Shown: positions 1 through 8,727 of the stretch, piece by piece | Position numbering within the stretch: the first letter of the stretch is position 1 | Layout: each line of letters begins with the position of its first letter | Assembly: GCF_023283845.1 (NCBI RefSeq) | Contig: NZ_JAKILC010000010.1 | Coordinates: forward strand, 1-64,000 | Source of the DNA: Shewanella marinintestina | Lineage (GTDB): Bacteria; Pseudomonadota; Gammaproteobacteria; Enterobacterales; Shewanellaceae | Length of the DNA: 64,000 bases | Direction of reading: 5' to 3' | Notes under the pieces: generated by a model | The model's input: the letters and a program-made list of their open reading frames with translations, nothing else | Told to the model about the DNA's origin: nothing | The model's database searches: none | Made by a program: the position numbers and the translations under genes

Positions 1-39
1 ACAATACAAAACGGGGTCATAGTTATAATAACTACATGA

Positions 40-88
40 CACCAACAGCAGCCGAGATGGCTGCATAAGTACGCATCCCCTGTTGGTG
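40..88. repeat. Nested hairpin beyond the GST gene
   Basis: CACCAACAG at 40-48 is complementary to CTGTTGGTG at 80-88. Inside it, GCAGCC (48-53) pairs with GGCTGC (59-64). It lies just beyond the stop of the minus-strand GST gene. No clear T-run follows, so a terminator role is only possible. Confidence 0.35.
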
Positions 89-95
89 TACAGTT

Positions 96-731
96 TTAGT
101 TGACCACATCAACGGCGCCAGCTTCCTCTTTAGCAAGGCCTCGAGCCATCGCAGGGCGCTGGGTAATTCTATCGCGGTACGCGGTTAACTTTGGCGGAAT
201 ATCTTGCTCAAAACGAGTTGCCCACAACAAAGTATGTCCCAATAAAATATCAGCGATAGTGAACTGCTCGCCCAGTAAAAATTCACTATCAGGTAGCCAT
301 TTCTCCGCTATTGCAGCAGCTTTATCAAACTCCCATTTAGCGACAGGCAATATTGCTGGCAAGCGCTGCGCCTCAGGCAAAGCAAACTTATGTTTCCCCA
401 TAGTCCAAAGCGGTTGCTCCAACTCACTAATAATAAAACTTATCCATTTATGGTGCAGTGCAGACTCAGCCGTGCCCGCCTTAGGCAGTAATTGACCTTC
501 GCCATATTTTTCTGCCAAATATAAAACGATTGCCGCCGACTCAGATATGGCGACACCGTTATCTATTAACGCAGGCACTTTAGCGCAAGGGTTGGCAGCT
601 AAAAACTCAGGGTCTTTGCCATCGCCATTAGCAAAGTTAATGTGCCGATATTGCCAATCTAGCCCCAACTCTTCTAACGTCCACGACACACGTAAAGAGC
701 GACTGCGGGGAATGCCATATAACCTGATCAT
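96..731 (-). CDS. Glutathione S-transferase family protein
   Basis: Cytosolic thioredoxin-fold enzyme expected to conjugate or reduce substrates with glutathione. The N-terminal domain reads MIRLYGIPRSRSLRVSW, followed by the glutathione-side motifs KVPALIDNG and ISESAAIVLYLAEKYG. A helical C-terminal domain with FTIADILLGHTLLW follows, the usual N-capping region of GSTs. The open frame extends 16 codons further upstream, but the ATG at 731 is preceded by an AAGGAA ribosome site and starts exactly at the conserved first strand, so I chose it (211 residues, normal for the family). It stands alone on the minus strand. The substrate cannot be deduced. Confidence 0.9.
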   Translation of the reverse strand: MIRLYGIPRSRSLRVSWTLEELGLDWQYRHINFANGDGKDPEFLAANPCAKVPALIDNGVAISESAAIVLYLAEKYGEGQLLPKAGTAESALHHKWISFIISELEQPLWTMGKHKFALPEAQRLPAILPVAKWEFDKAAAIAEKWLPDSEFLLGEQFTIADILLGHTLLWATRFEQDIPPKLTAYRDRITQRPAMARGLAKEEAGAVDVVN

Positions 732-1008
732 CTGTGGTTCCTTATCGTTAATTTCTCTAGTCAGCTTGCTGTTACTCATTCAACCAAACTACGCCGAGTC
801 GCCCGTAATAGGAAGCCTGAGTTTGTTTCAAAATAATATGCCTTTAAATTAGCCGTAATTTTGCTTAAGTTAGTATTAGCTTAGTAATAACAAATCGTAA
901 CATCACAGTAATATGCAGTGAGAGTGCGCTGTTATCCTCGCGCCTCACAAGTGCTGAACTGAGCAAGCGATACAAGGAATGACGAAGTAAAACACTTAAG
1001 GAATTAAC

Positions 1009-1545
1009 GTGGAAAACAATCAAGAGCCCATCATCAAACAAGTCCAATTTGCCGACAACCTAGGCAGGTATTGGATGACTCCTCTGACTATCATACTGGC
1101 ATTATCCATCGTTGGGATCCCGCTGCTATTGTTGTGGCTACCTCTTGGCAGCTATTTTACTCGCCGCTATATCAACAATATGAGCACAGAGCTAACAGCC
1201 AAAAAACTCGTTGTGCGTAAAGGTATTTTCACCCGCACCGAAAACACGGTGCCACTAGATAAAATTACCGATATGGCGTTGATTCAAGGGCCTTTGATGC
1301 GCTTTTTTAAATTGCATCAACTCACAATTGAAACCGCAGGTCAGTCAGGAATGGGCGCGTTACTTAGCCTAACTGGCATCATAGGCGCTGCCGAATTTAG
1401 GAGTTTAGTACTTGCACAAAAAGAAAAGCTCGGCCAAATAGAGCCAAGCTCCGCTCAAGATGAAAATAATGAGACTAGCGTAGTCAGTCTTTTACAAGAA
1501 ATATCTGATACTCTCAAACGTATTGAAAATAATAGTAAAACTTAA
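1009..1545 (+). CDS. PH domain-containing membrane protein (YdbS/DUF304-like)
   Basis: A 178-residue protein. It has a hydrophobic segment near residues 22-50 (MTPLTIILALSIVGIPLLLLWLPLG), then a bacterial PH-type domain (about 60-135: ELTAKKLVVRKGIFTRTENTVPLDKITDMALIQGPLMRFF), which is the typical bPH2 pattern of a variant strand followed by 'vPLdkItdv'. The C-terminus is polar with a short coiled-coil-like stretch (VVSLLQEISDTLKRIE). The start is GTG, with AAGGA at 998-1002. The family sits in the inner membrane with the PH domain in the cytoplasm. Its biochemical role is unknown. It precedes the transporter gene by 47 bp and may be co-transcribed. Confidence 0.8.
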   Translation: MENNQEPIIKQVQFADNLGRYWMTPLTIILALSIVGIPLLLLWLPLGSYFTRRYINNMSTELTAKKLVVRKGIFTRTENTVPLDKITDMALIQGPLMRFFKLHQLTIETAGQSGMGALLSLTGIIGAAEFRSLVLAQKEKLGQIEPSSAQDENNETSVVSLLQEISDTLKRIENNSKT

Positions 1546-1592
1546 CAGCTGCATATCAGCTTTCCCAGAGAACAATAAGAAACCCAATCAAG

Positions 1593-2855
1593 ATGAGCGA
1601 TAACAGCGCAGCAATATCACACCCAAAAATGAATTTATCGGCATTACTTAGCGCCATGGGCCCCGGTCTATTAATGGCAGCTGCGGCAATTGGAGCCTCA
1701 CATTTAGTGGCATCAACTCGCGCGGGCGCTGAGTTTGGTTGGCAACTTGCTTGGGTTATTTTGGCGGTTAACTTACTTAAATATCCTTTTTTTGCAGCCG
1801 GTGCCCGCTACACTGCAGCAACTGGTGAAAACCTACTACAAGGCTATTTAAAACAGGGCCGTAATTACCTATTGGTATTCACCGCACTCAATTGTATTGC
1901 CGCCATTGCCAGTACCGCGGGAGTTGCCATGCTCACCGCAGCCATGTTGACGCAATTTGTGTCGCTGCCGATAGATGTATTAGCGCTATTAGTATTGCTT
2001 TCCAGCCTAGTGATTTTAATCTTAGGCCATTATGCGCTGCTCGATAAAATGACCAAGGTGATAATGCTCGCGCTCACCTTAACCACCTTGACTGCTGTCG
2101 CTCTCGCCTTTAACGTCCCCAGTGTTGTTCAGCCAGACTTTATCGGTCAATCTCCTTGGCAATGGGCTCATATTGGTTTTTTAGTGGCAATGATGGGTTG
2201 GATGCCCGCCCCTATTGAAGTGAGTGCTTGGAACTCGTTATGGCTTATTGAAAAACAAAAGCTGCAACCCGTAAGCAAACAACAAGCGCTATTCGATTTT
2301 AACTTCGGTTATCTAATGACAGCGATCCTAGCAGTCGTATTTCTCGCCCTTGGTAGCTTAGTCATGTATGGCAGTGGCGAGCAGTTTTCGCCATCAGGTG
2401 CCAAGTTTGCCGGCCAGCTCATCAGCCTATATAGCCAAGTAATGGGCAACGACAGTCGCTACCTAATCGGCGCGGTGGCATTTTTATGTATTTTCAGCAC
2501 CACAGTCACGGTTATTGACGGTTATAGCCGAACCCTCAATATGGGCTGGCAATTGCTCACCAATCAGCAAGATAGTGAACGTAGGCTCAATGCGGTTATG
2601 GTTGCGCTGAGTGCTTTTGGCCTATTTATCATATTGTTTTTCAAAGGCGCTCTACTTCCTTTATTGGAATTTGTTATGATTCTGGCGTTTATGACAACCG
2701 TGGTGTTTGCTTGGCTTAACTATAAGTTGATGATCAGCACAGCACTGTTGCCAGCAGACAGGTATGGTAGCGCCATGCGAGTACTTTCATGGCTAGGGTT
2801 AACTTACTTAGTCAGTTTTGCCGCGCTATTTATCTATTGGATGCTTACAAAATAA
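1593..2855 (+). CDS. NRAMP-family transporter lacking the canonical metal-site motifs
   Basis: A 420-residue membrane protein with about 11 hydrophobic helices and the LeuT-like NRAMP start MGPGLLMAAAAIGASHLV. In manganese/iron NRAMPs, helix 1 carries DPGN and helix 6 carries MPH. Here the helix-1 position reads IGASH and helix 6 reads GWMPAPIE, so the aspartate, asparagine and histidine ligands are absent. This places it among divergent NRAMP-related transporters whose substrate may not be Mn or Fe (Mg-type relatives also differ at these sites). The serine hydrolase gene follows 24 bp downstream and probably shares the transcript. Family is confident, substrate is not. Confidence 0.85.
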   Translation: MSDNSAAISHPKMNLSALLSAMGPGLLMAAAAIGASHLVASTRAGAEFGWQLAWVILAVNLLKYPFFAAGARYTAATGENLLQGYLKQGRNYLLVFTALNCIAAIASTAGVAMLTAAMLTQFVSLPIDVLALLVLLSSLVILILGHYALLDKMTKVIMLALTLTTLTAVALAFNVPSVVQPDFIGQSPWQWAHIGFLVAMMGWMPAPIEVSAWNSLWLIEKQKLQPVSKQQALFDFNFGYLMTAILAVVFLALGSLVMYGSGEQFSPSGAKFAGQLISLYSQVMGNDSRYLIGAVAFLCIFSTTVTVIDGYSRTLNMGWQLLTNQQDSERRLNAVMVALSAFGLFIILFFKGALLPLLEFVMILAFMTTVVFAWLNYKLMISTALLPADRYGSAMRVLSWLGLTYLVSFAALFIYWMLTK

Positions 2856-2879
2856 CAAAATACGGACACCTACAGCGCA

Positions 2880-4055
2880 ATGCACCTAATAACAAAAACC
2901 GTCTTAGCCTCTATCGTCGTTGGACTTTGTCTTTGGGCAGCCAACAAAGCCAGTGCTAACCGCATGGTAAACAGCGATATAGCAAAACAGTTGCCTACAA
3001 TTATTAACCAAAATGAGCGTCCATTTAACGGCATTATTATGGTTAAAAAGGACAATCAGCCGGTATTTACTTATATCTCAGGTGACAAAGTAGACAGCAA
3101 TTCAAGCTTTCTCATTGGCTCACTGTCAAAACAAGTTACTGCAGCATTAATTCTCAAGGCCGTCGATGAAGGCCTCATTGATTTAGATAAAAGCGTCAGT
3201 CATTACTTATTAAAAGAGGGCAATAAACCTCGTGCTTATGTGCCACCAAGCGTGACGGTCTCGCAACTACTTAGTCATACCTCAGGTTTACTCAAAATGG
3301 GCGAAGCGCCGCTTTATAAACCGGGAAGTCAATTTCAATATTCTAACTATGGCTATGCATTACTAGGTGACATACTCGCCGTAGTTTACCAACAGCCAAT
3401 TGAACAACTGGTGCAGCAGCTTAACCAGCAATACCAGCTTGATGGTTTATATGCTCAAACCGGTCACATCGCACACATAGCCTCGAGCCACCCAGGTTTT
3501 ATTATTGGCCAAACCGAAATCTTAAGCGCTGATGCAGATGGTAACCTCCTGTCACAACTCACACCTGTCGATATAACCATTGATAATTCGCTAGTCGCAT
3601 TTGGCGGCATGGCCGCATCAGTTGAGGCTTATAGCCGTTTTCAAGATGCGCTATACAATGGCAAATTAATCAGCCAACAAAGTTTAGCGTTAATGACCTC
3701 TCCCCAAGCCACCCGTGAACACAGATGGGGCGTATTGGAGTACGGTTTTGGCACTCAGATTAGCCGCGACGAAGAGCTAGTTGAATATAGCCACAGTGGT
3801 TACTTACCAGGCTATGTTAGCCTTGGGGTGTACTATCCAAAGTCAAAAGTCAGCTTATTGATTTTAGAAAACACCTCTTGGGACTTAAGCAACCGAGAGC
3901 GAGTCTTTGGTTTACACGACGCTATTCGCAGCAGTATTCGCAGCAGGCTGATTGCACTTGAAGACCGCCCTGTCGCCAAACTGTACCAAGCCTCAATTAG
4001 CGCAGTGGAGAATGCTTTTGCACCTGTTAATACGGCGGCAAAAGCAGCAGAGTAA
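2880..4055 (+). CDS. Beta-lactamase-fold serine hydrolase (class C/PBP4-like)
   Basis: A 391-residue exported protein with a hydrophobic N-terminal segment (about residues 7-22) as signal peptide or anchor. The serine-hydrolase motifs are visible: SxxK as SLSK (S81, K84), YSN (Y154, N156) and HSG (305-307) in place of KTG. HSG or HTG is usual in esterase/peptidase members of the family rather than in true beta-lactamases. Likely periplasmic, acting on peptidoglycan peptides, D-amino-acid peptides or esters. It follows the NRAMP-like gene closely. There is no evidence that it confers beta-lactam resistance. Confidence 0.85.
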   Translation: MHLITKTVLASIVVGLCLWAANKASANRMVNSDIAKQLPTIINQNERPFNGIIMVKKDNQPVFTYISGDKVDSNSSFLIGSLSKQVTAALILKAVDEGLIDLDKSVSHYLLKEGNKPRAYVPPSVTVSQLLSHTSGLLKMGEAPLYKPGSQFQYSNYGYALLGDILAVVYQQPIEQLVQQLNQQYQLDGLYAQTGHIAHIASSHPGFIIGQTEILSADADGNLLSQLTPVDITIDNSLVAFGGMAASVEAYSRFQDALYNGKLISQQSLALMTSPQATREHRWGVLEYGFGTQISRDEELVEYSHSGYLPGYVSLGVYYPKSKVSLLILENTSWDLSNRERVFGLHDAIRSSIRSRLIALEDRPVAKLYQASISAVENAFAPVNTAAKAAE

Positions 4056-4141
4056 TTGCTATTTAAGCACTAATTTCTGTTATAATAATCGGCGATGATC
4101 GCGCAGCCGCGCGGTCCCATAGTTAGAAGAAAATCAAACTC

Positions 4142-4615
4142 ATGATTAACAATGATATTTTACGTAAAGTTCGCTATATCCTCGACTTAAGCAATGCAAA
4201 GATGATCCGCATTTTTGCTAAAACTAAGCACGAAGTGACACAAGAGCAAATGATCGACATGCTTAAAAAAGAGCATGAAGAAGGTTATGCGCCGCTAAAT
4301 GACAAAAACATGTGTCGTTTTCTAGACGGTTTAGTGATCTACAAGCGTGGCTTAAAGCCTGGCGCAGAAGCACCAGAGCCATTATCTCAATTGACCAACA
4401 ACCTTATCTTCAAAAAGTTAAGAGTGGCATTTGAACTACGTGAAGACGATATCATTGAAGCGCTAGAATTAGCTGAATTCAACATGAGCAAGTCTGAGCT
4501 AGGCGCACTATTTAGAAAGCCTGGTCACAAGCACTATAAGCCATGTGGCGACCAAGTATTACGTAACTTCTTGATGGGCTTATCACTTAAGCACCGTCCA
4601 GAAAACGCTAACTAA
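4142..4615 (+). CDS. yehS: DUF1456 protein YehS
   Basis: A 157-residue cytoplasmic protein made of two tandem DUF1456 repeats: residues about 3-70 (NDILRKVRYILDLSNAKMIRIFA ... NMCRFLDGLVIYKRG) and about 88-150 (NLIFKKLRVAFELREDDIIEALELA ... VLRNFLMGLSLKHR). Both halves end in the same 'fL.GL..k.R' pattern. Length and order match E. coli YehS. The function is not established. It is a single gene closed by a strong terminator. Confidence 0.92.
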   Translation: MINNDILRKVRYILDLSNAKMIRIFAKTKHEVTQEQMIDMLKKEHEEGYAPLNDKNMCRFLDGLVIYKRGLKPGAEAPEPLSQLTNNLIFKKLRVAFELREDDIIEALELAEFNMSKSELGALFRKPGHKHYKPCGDQVLRNFLMGLSLKHRPENAN

Positions 4616-4646
4616 TTCAATCTCGAACGAGTTAGCTTACGCGATT

Positions 4647-4676
4647 AAAAAGCACTGCCACTGGCGGTGCTTTTTT
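4647..4676 (+). terminator. Rho-independent terminator of yehS
   Basis: AAAAAGCAC at 4647-4655 pairs with GTGCTTTTT from 4667, followed by a T-run. It lies 31 bp after the yehS stop. Confidence 0.85.
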
Positions 4677-4708
4677 GTTATGAAACTAAGCTAGGATAAA
4701 CAAATACT

Positions 4709-4731
4709 GACGGGCTAAAGCCCGACCTACA
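4709..4731. repeat. REP-like palindrome
   Basis: The core CGGGCTAAAGCCCG (4711-4724) is followed by ACCTACA. This form of short palindrome is typical of intergenic REP elements in gammaproteobacteria. Only one copy was noticed in this window. Confidence 0.5.
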
Positions 4732-4899
4732 ATAAGCCTCGTATTTTTGCTTTGTTAAAGCCTAAACTCTTCTTCGCTCTAGCTAAAAAAATTTGTTTAA
4801 TTGCGCCGCAAACGCTAACAAAGATCACACTTTGTGTTAGTCTTCCGTGACTAGAATCACCAGTCATCCTCACTAACAAAAACTATCTAAAGGTTTCCA

Positions 4900-6588
4900 A
4901 TGGACGATAACAAACGCCCGCTCTATCTTCCTTTTGCCGGTCCAGCCATTTTAGAAGCGCCTTTAATCAACAAAGGCAGCGCTTTTACCGAAGAAGAAAG
5001 GATCTTTTTTAATCTTGAAGGCCTACTGCCACATGTTATTGAGACCATTGAAGAGCAAGCCTCACGCGCTTACGACCAATATAAAAACTTCAGCAATGAT
5101 CTCGATAAGCATATCTACCTGCGTAACATTCAAGATACCAACGAGACCCTGTACTATCGTCTAGTACAAAACCACATTACCGAAATGATGCCTATCATCT
5201 ATACCCCAACAGTGGGTATGGCCTGTGAACGTTTCTCTAAAGATTATCGCCGCAACCGTGGTCTGTTTATCTCTTACGCCAACAAAGACCGTATTGACGA
5301 TATTCTCAATAACTCAACTCGCCAAAAAGTAAAAATCATCGTAGTTACCGACGGTGAGCGGATCTTAGGTCTAGGTGACCAAGGTATTGGCGGTATGGGG
5401 ATCCCAATTGGTAAGCTTTCTTTGTACACCAGCTGTGGCGGTATTAGTCCCGCTTACACGCTACCAATCACCTTAGATGTCGGCACAGATAACCCGCACT
5501 TACTTGAAGACCCTATGTACATGGGCATGCGTAGCCCGCGTATTGGCGGCGAAGAATACACTGAATTTGTTGAAGCCTTTATGCAAGCCGTCAGTCGCCG
5601 CTGGCCAGATGCGTTAATTCAGTTTGAAGATTTCGCGCAAAAGAACGCCATGCCACTGCTTGAGCGTTACAAAGATCAATACTGCTGCTTTAACGACGAC
5701 ATTCAAGGTACAGCCGCTGTTACCGTAGGTTCGCTACTTGCAGCATGTAAAGCCGCTAAGAGCAAACTCAGTGAGCAGCGCATTACCTTCTTAGGAGCAG
5801 GTTCTGCCGGTTGTGGTATTGCTGAAGCAATCGTGGCGCAAATGGTGTCTGAAGGCATCACAGAAGAGCAAGCACGCAAACAAGTGTTTATGGTCGATCG
5901 CTGGGGAATGCTACAGGCTAATATGCCGAACTTGTTACCTTTCCAGCAAAAGCTGGCGCAAAACTGCGATGATATTGCTAGCTGGGATAATTTCAGCGAC
6001 AATATTTCGCTACTTGATGTGGTTAACAACGCTAAACCAACGGTATTGATTGGTGTATCAGGCGCACCGGGGCTATTTACCGAAGAGATCATCAAAGCGA
6101 TGCACAGCCATTGTAAGCGCCCAATTGTGTTCCCTCTATCGAACCCAACCAGCCGCGTTGAAGCCACGCCAAAAGACATTTTACATTGGACGCAAGGCCA
6201 AGCACTTGTGGCAACCGGTAGCCCGTTTGAACCAGTGATTGTCGATGACACCACCTATGAAATCGCGCAGTGTAATAACAGCTATATCTTCCCAGGCATT
6301 GGTCTAGGTGTATTAGCCTCTGGCGCAAAGCGTGTGAGTGATGCAATGCTAATGGCATCAAGCCGTGCGTTAGCCGAGTGTTCACCACTGGCGATTGATG
6401 GTGAAGGTTCACTACTACCTAAGCTTGAAGACATTCATAAGGTCAGTAAGCATATTGCCTTTGCCGTAGCGCGCATGGCGATTGAGGAAGGCCACGCCTT
6501 GCCAGTGACCGCTGAGCAACTGAACTATGCGATTGATGATAACTTCTGGATGGCAGAGTATCGTAATTATAAACGCACTGCGTTCTAA
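4900..6588 (+). CDS. maeA: NAD-dependent malic enzyme
   Basis: Oxidatively decarboxylates malate to pyruvate with NAD in the cytoplasm. The 562-residue length matches the large SfcA/MaeA type. Visible motifs are the malic-enzyme signature [15 protein letters not shown], the substrate/metal region ([54 protein letters not shown]) and a Rossmann fold [16 protein letters not shown]. The ATG at 4900 follows an AAGG site. It is a single gene between two terminators. Pyruvate-malate exchange fits a lactate- or amino-acid-using marine heterotroph. Confidence 0.97.
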   Translation: MDDNKRPLYLPFAGPAILEAPLINKGSAFTEEERIFFNLEGLLPHVIETIEEQASRAYDQYKNFSNDLDKHIYLRNIQDTNETLYYRLVQNHITEMMPIIYTPTVGMACERFSKDYRRNRGLFISYANKDRIDDILNNSTRQKVKIIVVTDGERILGLGDQGIGGMGIPIGKLSLYTSCGGISPAYTLPITLDVGTDNPHLLEDPMYMGMRSPRIGGEEYTEFVEAFMQAVSRRWPDALIQFEDFAQKNAMPLLERYKDQYCCFNDDIQGTAAVTVGSLLAACKAAKSKLSEQRITFLGAGSAGCGIAEAIVAQMVSEGITEEQARKQVFMVDRWGMLQANMPNLLPFQQKLAQNCDDIASWDNFSDNISLLDVVNNAKPTVLIGVSGAPGLFTEEIIKAMHSHCKRPIVFPLSNPTSRVEATPKDILHWTQGQALVATGSPFEPVIVDDTTYEIAQCNNSYIFPGIGLGVLASGAKRVSDAMLMASSRALAECSPLAIDGEGSLLPKLEDIHKVSKHIAFAVARMAIEEGHALPVTAEQLNYAIDDNFWMAEYRNYKRTAF

Positions 6589-6626
6589 GGTTTTGCTTCG
6601 GAACCTTAACTAACGAAGTTGAAATC

Positions 6627-6656
6627 AAAAGCAGTCATATTTGGCTGCTTTTTTGT
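6627..6656 (+). terminator. Rho-independent terminator of maeA
   Basis: AAAAGCAG (6627-6634) pairs with CTGCTTTT (6645-6652), followed by a T-rich tail. It lies 38 bp after the maeA stop. Confidence 0.8.
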
Positions 6657-6692
6657 TTTGGGCTTTGGGGTTATCTAGTAGTGGATTTGATA

Positions 6693-6800
6693 TCAGGCTT
6701 CGCCTGACTTTTAAGTTAGACTACGTCTAACAACTAAAGTCGCGGCGCATTGGTAATGCATCAGGCTACGCCTGACTAAGGTCGTGAGCTTCCAGCTCAC
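6693..6800. repeat. Cluster of four short palindromes
   Basis: Four hairpin-forming units lie within 108 bp: TCAGGCTTCGCCTGA (6693-6707), TTAGACTACGTCTAA (6716-6730), TCAGGCTACGCCTGA (6761-6775) and GTGAGCTTCCAGCTCAC (6784-6800). The first and third are near-identical. They mark the left edge of the accessory stretch. Their role is unknown; they resemble REP clusters. Confidence 0.6.
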
Positions 6801-7140
6801 ACACGGGCAAAAGGGGGACAACAGCTTCCCCCTCTTGCATCACCCGAGCCGCCCCGACGAAGTTACATGCATTAGATACAGGCCTCACTCATTTTCGAAA
6901 ATATCTATCGCCTCATATTCGCCGTCCATGGCTCACCTAAGGCTATTTCGGCATCCATGCCTCAATCACGATATTTATCTTCAATGAACTCGGCAACTTC
7001 GATGGGGAATAGGTGTTTCCTGTAATTGTCGTAAAATGCTTTTGCCCCAAAGTTGCATAGCTTTGGAATGAAGCTTGATGACATTTTAAAGTGTTTAGCT
7101 ACAGGACTGCTCATTCTAAATTGTCGCTTTAGAGTGATTA
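6801..7140. other. Gene-poor stretch left of the dispersed repeat
   Basis: No gene can be supported. Two open frames, plus at 6784-6987 and minus at 6962-7249, show no recognisable domain or signal. The second runs into the dispersed repeat and probably only reads through it. Confidence 0.4.
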
Positions 7141-7325
7141 ATCGCCTGCCGCGGGCGTATGTGCAGATACTGCCTTGACACGCTATAAATACATCCTTGT
7201 AAGCTCGGCCATGACGAATAGCATCCCTGCTAAAAAGCCAGTTCGGCATCCTGCCTCTCGTTCGAAAGCTTGATAACAGCGTTATCTCTCACCAGATCAT
7301 GGACGGTCACGGCCGTATCTACACT
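7141..7325 (-). repeat. Dispersed repeat, copy A (inverted relative to 9350-9584)
   Basis: The reverse complement of 7233-7325 matches 9350-9443 almost base for base; it contains GAGAGATAACG, TTATCAAGCT and CGAACGAGAGGCAGGATGCC. A second block, reverse complement of about 7141-7185, matches 9542-9584 (CAGTATCTGCACATACGCC). The two blocks are in the same order in both copies, so this is one element in two orientations flanking the cassette region. It may be a Shewanella intergenic repeat family, but only the internal match is shown here. Confidence 0.75.
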
Positions 7326-7740
7326 TGATAATTGGAGTAACCATTAGGTTGTAGAGTTTGGTTTCTAAATTAGAAATGCCCCCGAATTACCATATAGGCC
7401 GAAGCCTAGTGATTGTTCTTCCTGTGTGAACATTGCACTTTATGCAATGTAGGAGCTTCTTTGTTTCACTCAGGCAAAGAAACAGGGAACCAGCCCTTTC
7501 CACTCCGCAACCAATTGTTAACAGTATGGTTTACTGTTAGTCTTGAGTGATTAAAGTGTTGGCGACCTGTTCTTATTAAGACCGTTCTTATTCGGGATTC
7601 AGCCTAATATACTGTTATCGTGTCATAAAAAACACGGAGCCTATATATTATAGGTGATACAAAAACTTTAGCTGTATATTTAAACAGTATTTAATTAGCT
7701 GTTTTTATCACCATAAAATCTAATAAAGGAACTTGACGGG
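7326..7740. other. Gene-less stretch with a LexA-like box and an inverted repeat
   Basis: No open frame worth calling. AACAGTA (from 7518) faces TACTGTT just downstream as a small palindrome. At 7653-7712 the ends GGTGATA and TATCACC form an inverted repeat around the LexA-like site. No integrase remnant was found on either strand. Confidence 0.5.
7672..7687. promoter_or_regulatory. LexA-like box CTGT-N8-ACAG
   Basis: CTGTATATTTAAACAG fits the gammaproteobacterial SOS box CTGT-N8-ACAG exactly, with an A/T-only spacer. Integron integrase promoters usually carry such a box, but no gene is adjacent here. It may be the relic of an integrase promoter or a chance A/T-rich palindrome. Confidence 0.55.
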
Positions 7741-7758
7741 ACTATACTCACTTCTATC

Positions 7759-7830
7759 CCTTAAGATAATCGCTATGCTGTTGGAAGAGTGCGTGGTTCT
7801 TCGCAATCAGACATAGCGATTATCTTAAGG
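7759..7830. repeat. Perfect 19-bp inverted repeat with structured loop
   Basis: CCTTAAGATAATCGCTATG (7759-7777) is perfectly complementary to 7812-7830. The 34-nt loop contains a second pairing, GAAGA (7784-7788) with TCTTC (7798-7802). No T-run follows. It lies in a stretch without an open frame, just left of the first attC-like site. It could be a structured RNA, a protein-binding cruciform or part of an ORF-less cassette. Confidence 0.65.
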
Positions 7831-7907
7831 TAGCGAATATCCCATCCGTACCGTTTCTTCCGTATTTTTTTGATTCGCAGTCAAAGCGAGCTAAGGCTCT
7901 GACTGCC

Positions 7908-7986
7908 AGATAACTAGGAAAATCAAAGGATTATTTATCTTCGCTTCGCGAGGTGTTATAAATAACCTTTGTTTTAAGCGTTATAT
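7908..7986 (+). other. attC-like recombination site 1
   Basis: TAAC at 7911 faces GCGTTA at 7978-7983. The arms TAACTAGGAAAATCAAAGG and the reverse complement of CCTTTGTTTTAAGCGTTA pair over most of their length, extended by ATTATTTAT/ATAAATAAC. A short central loop lies between. This is the imperfect folded architecture of integron attC sites, ending in a G-TT core. It lies 15 bp before the SIMPL gene start. Confidence 0.7.
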
Positions 7987-8001
7987 TCACAAGGAGGTTC
8001 T

Positions 8002-8727
8002 ATGAAATATCTAAGTATGTTTGCCTTACTGGCCTTTTCTTCTTTTTCTTATTCAAATAGTAGTTTACCTAATAATCGCCATATTTCAGTTGTCGGAACT
8101 GCGCAATTAAAAGCTAAACCTGATATTGCTGTAATACACCTAGAAGTTGAAAGCTTTAAAACTAAAAGTGCTGATGCCAAAAAAGACGTAGATGATAGAG
8201 TTAACAACTTCTTAGATGGCTTAGCCAAATTTAAAATTGATGAAGACAACGTTTCGGCTTCAAGTATCTCTACACAACCTAATTACTCATACTCAAACAA
8301 TGATAAAAGAGAATTAGATGGGTACACAGCTAACCGTAATTTAAAAGTTACTTTAAACGATCTTAAAAACTTAAACGCATTTATGGATTTTGCACTTAGT
8401 GTTCAAATTGATGAAATTCGTAATATAGAGTTAAAAGCATCACAAGCAGACAAACTAAAAGATGAAGTTAACGCATTAGCGGTGAAGAATGCTAAAGAAA
8501 AAGGTAGTTCGTTAGCTAATGCTTTTGATGCAAAGCTAGGTAAAATTTATAGCATAAATTCAACTTCAAATAATAAGCGTAATAGATACGGGGCAAATAG
8601 CGATATTGAACGTATTGAAGTAACAGGCTCACGAATGAATAAACCTTCAAGTCCCGGTAGATACTTGCAAGAAAATATTGTATTTTCAGCTTCAGTTAGT
8701 GTTGTCTTTGATTTAGACGTAAAGTGA
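8002..8727 (+). CDS. SIMPL-domain (DUF541) exported protein in an integron-type cassette
   Basis: A 241-residue protein with a signal peptide (about 1-18: MKYLSMFALLAFSSFSYS) and one SIMPL domain: ISVVGTAQLKAKPDIAVIHLEV at the start, SASSISTQPNYSYSN, YTANRNLKVTLNDLKNLNAFMDFAL, and ENIVFSASVSVVFDL at the end. E. coli YggE is the best-known relative; the biochemical role is undefined. A strong AAGGAGG site precedes the ATG. The gene fills the space between two attC-like sites (crossover points about 7980 and 8819), with a G+C content visibly lower than its chromosomal neighbours, so it is best read as a mobile gene cassette. The insert DIERIEVTGSRMNKP near residue 205 is not part of the core domain. 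Confidence 0.9.
   Translation: MKYLSMFALLAFSSFSYSNSSLPNNRHISVVGTAQLKAKPDIAVIHLEVESFKTKSADAKKDVDDRVNNFLDGLAKFKIDEDNVSASSISTQPNYSYSNNDKRELDGYTANRNLKVTLNDLKNLNAFMDFALSVQIDEIRNIELKASQADKLKDEVNALAVKNAKEKGSSLANAFDAKLGKIYSINSTSNNKRNRYGANSDIERIEVTGSRMNKPSSPGRYLQENIVFSASVSVVFDLDVK

Noticed and set aside
2880..4055. True beta-lactamase resistance gene
   Set aside because: SxxK and YSN are present but the third motif is HSG, typical of esterase/peptidase relatives; no resistance context.
5703..6254. 183-codon frame antisense to maeA
   Set aside because: Shadow of the strongly biased maeA codons; no family features.
6784..6987. Plus-strand frame of 67 codons
   Set aside because: Starts inside a palindrome, has no ribosome site and no recognisable protein features.
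6962..7249. Minus-strand frame of 95 codons
   Set aside because: Its first part lies within dispersed repeat copy A; no domain and no credible start.
7326..7740. Integron integrase gene or remnant
   Set aside because: Looked for tyrosine-recombinase motifs on both strands near the LexA-like box and found none.
7733..7748. Sigma-70 promoter from TTGACG and TATACT
   Set aside because: The two boxes are only 4 bp apart, far too close for a -35/-10 pair.
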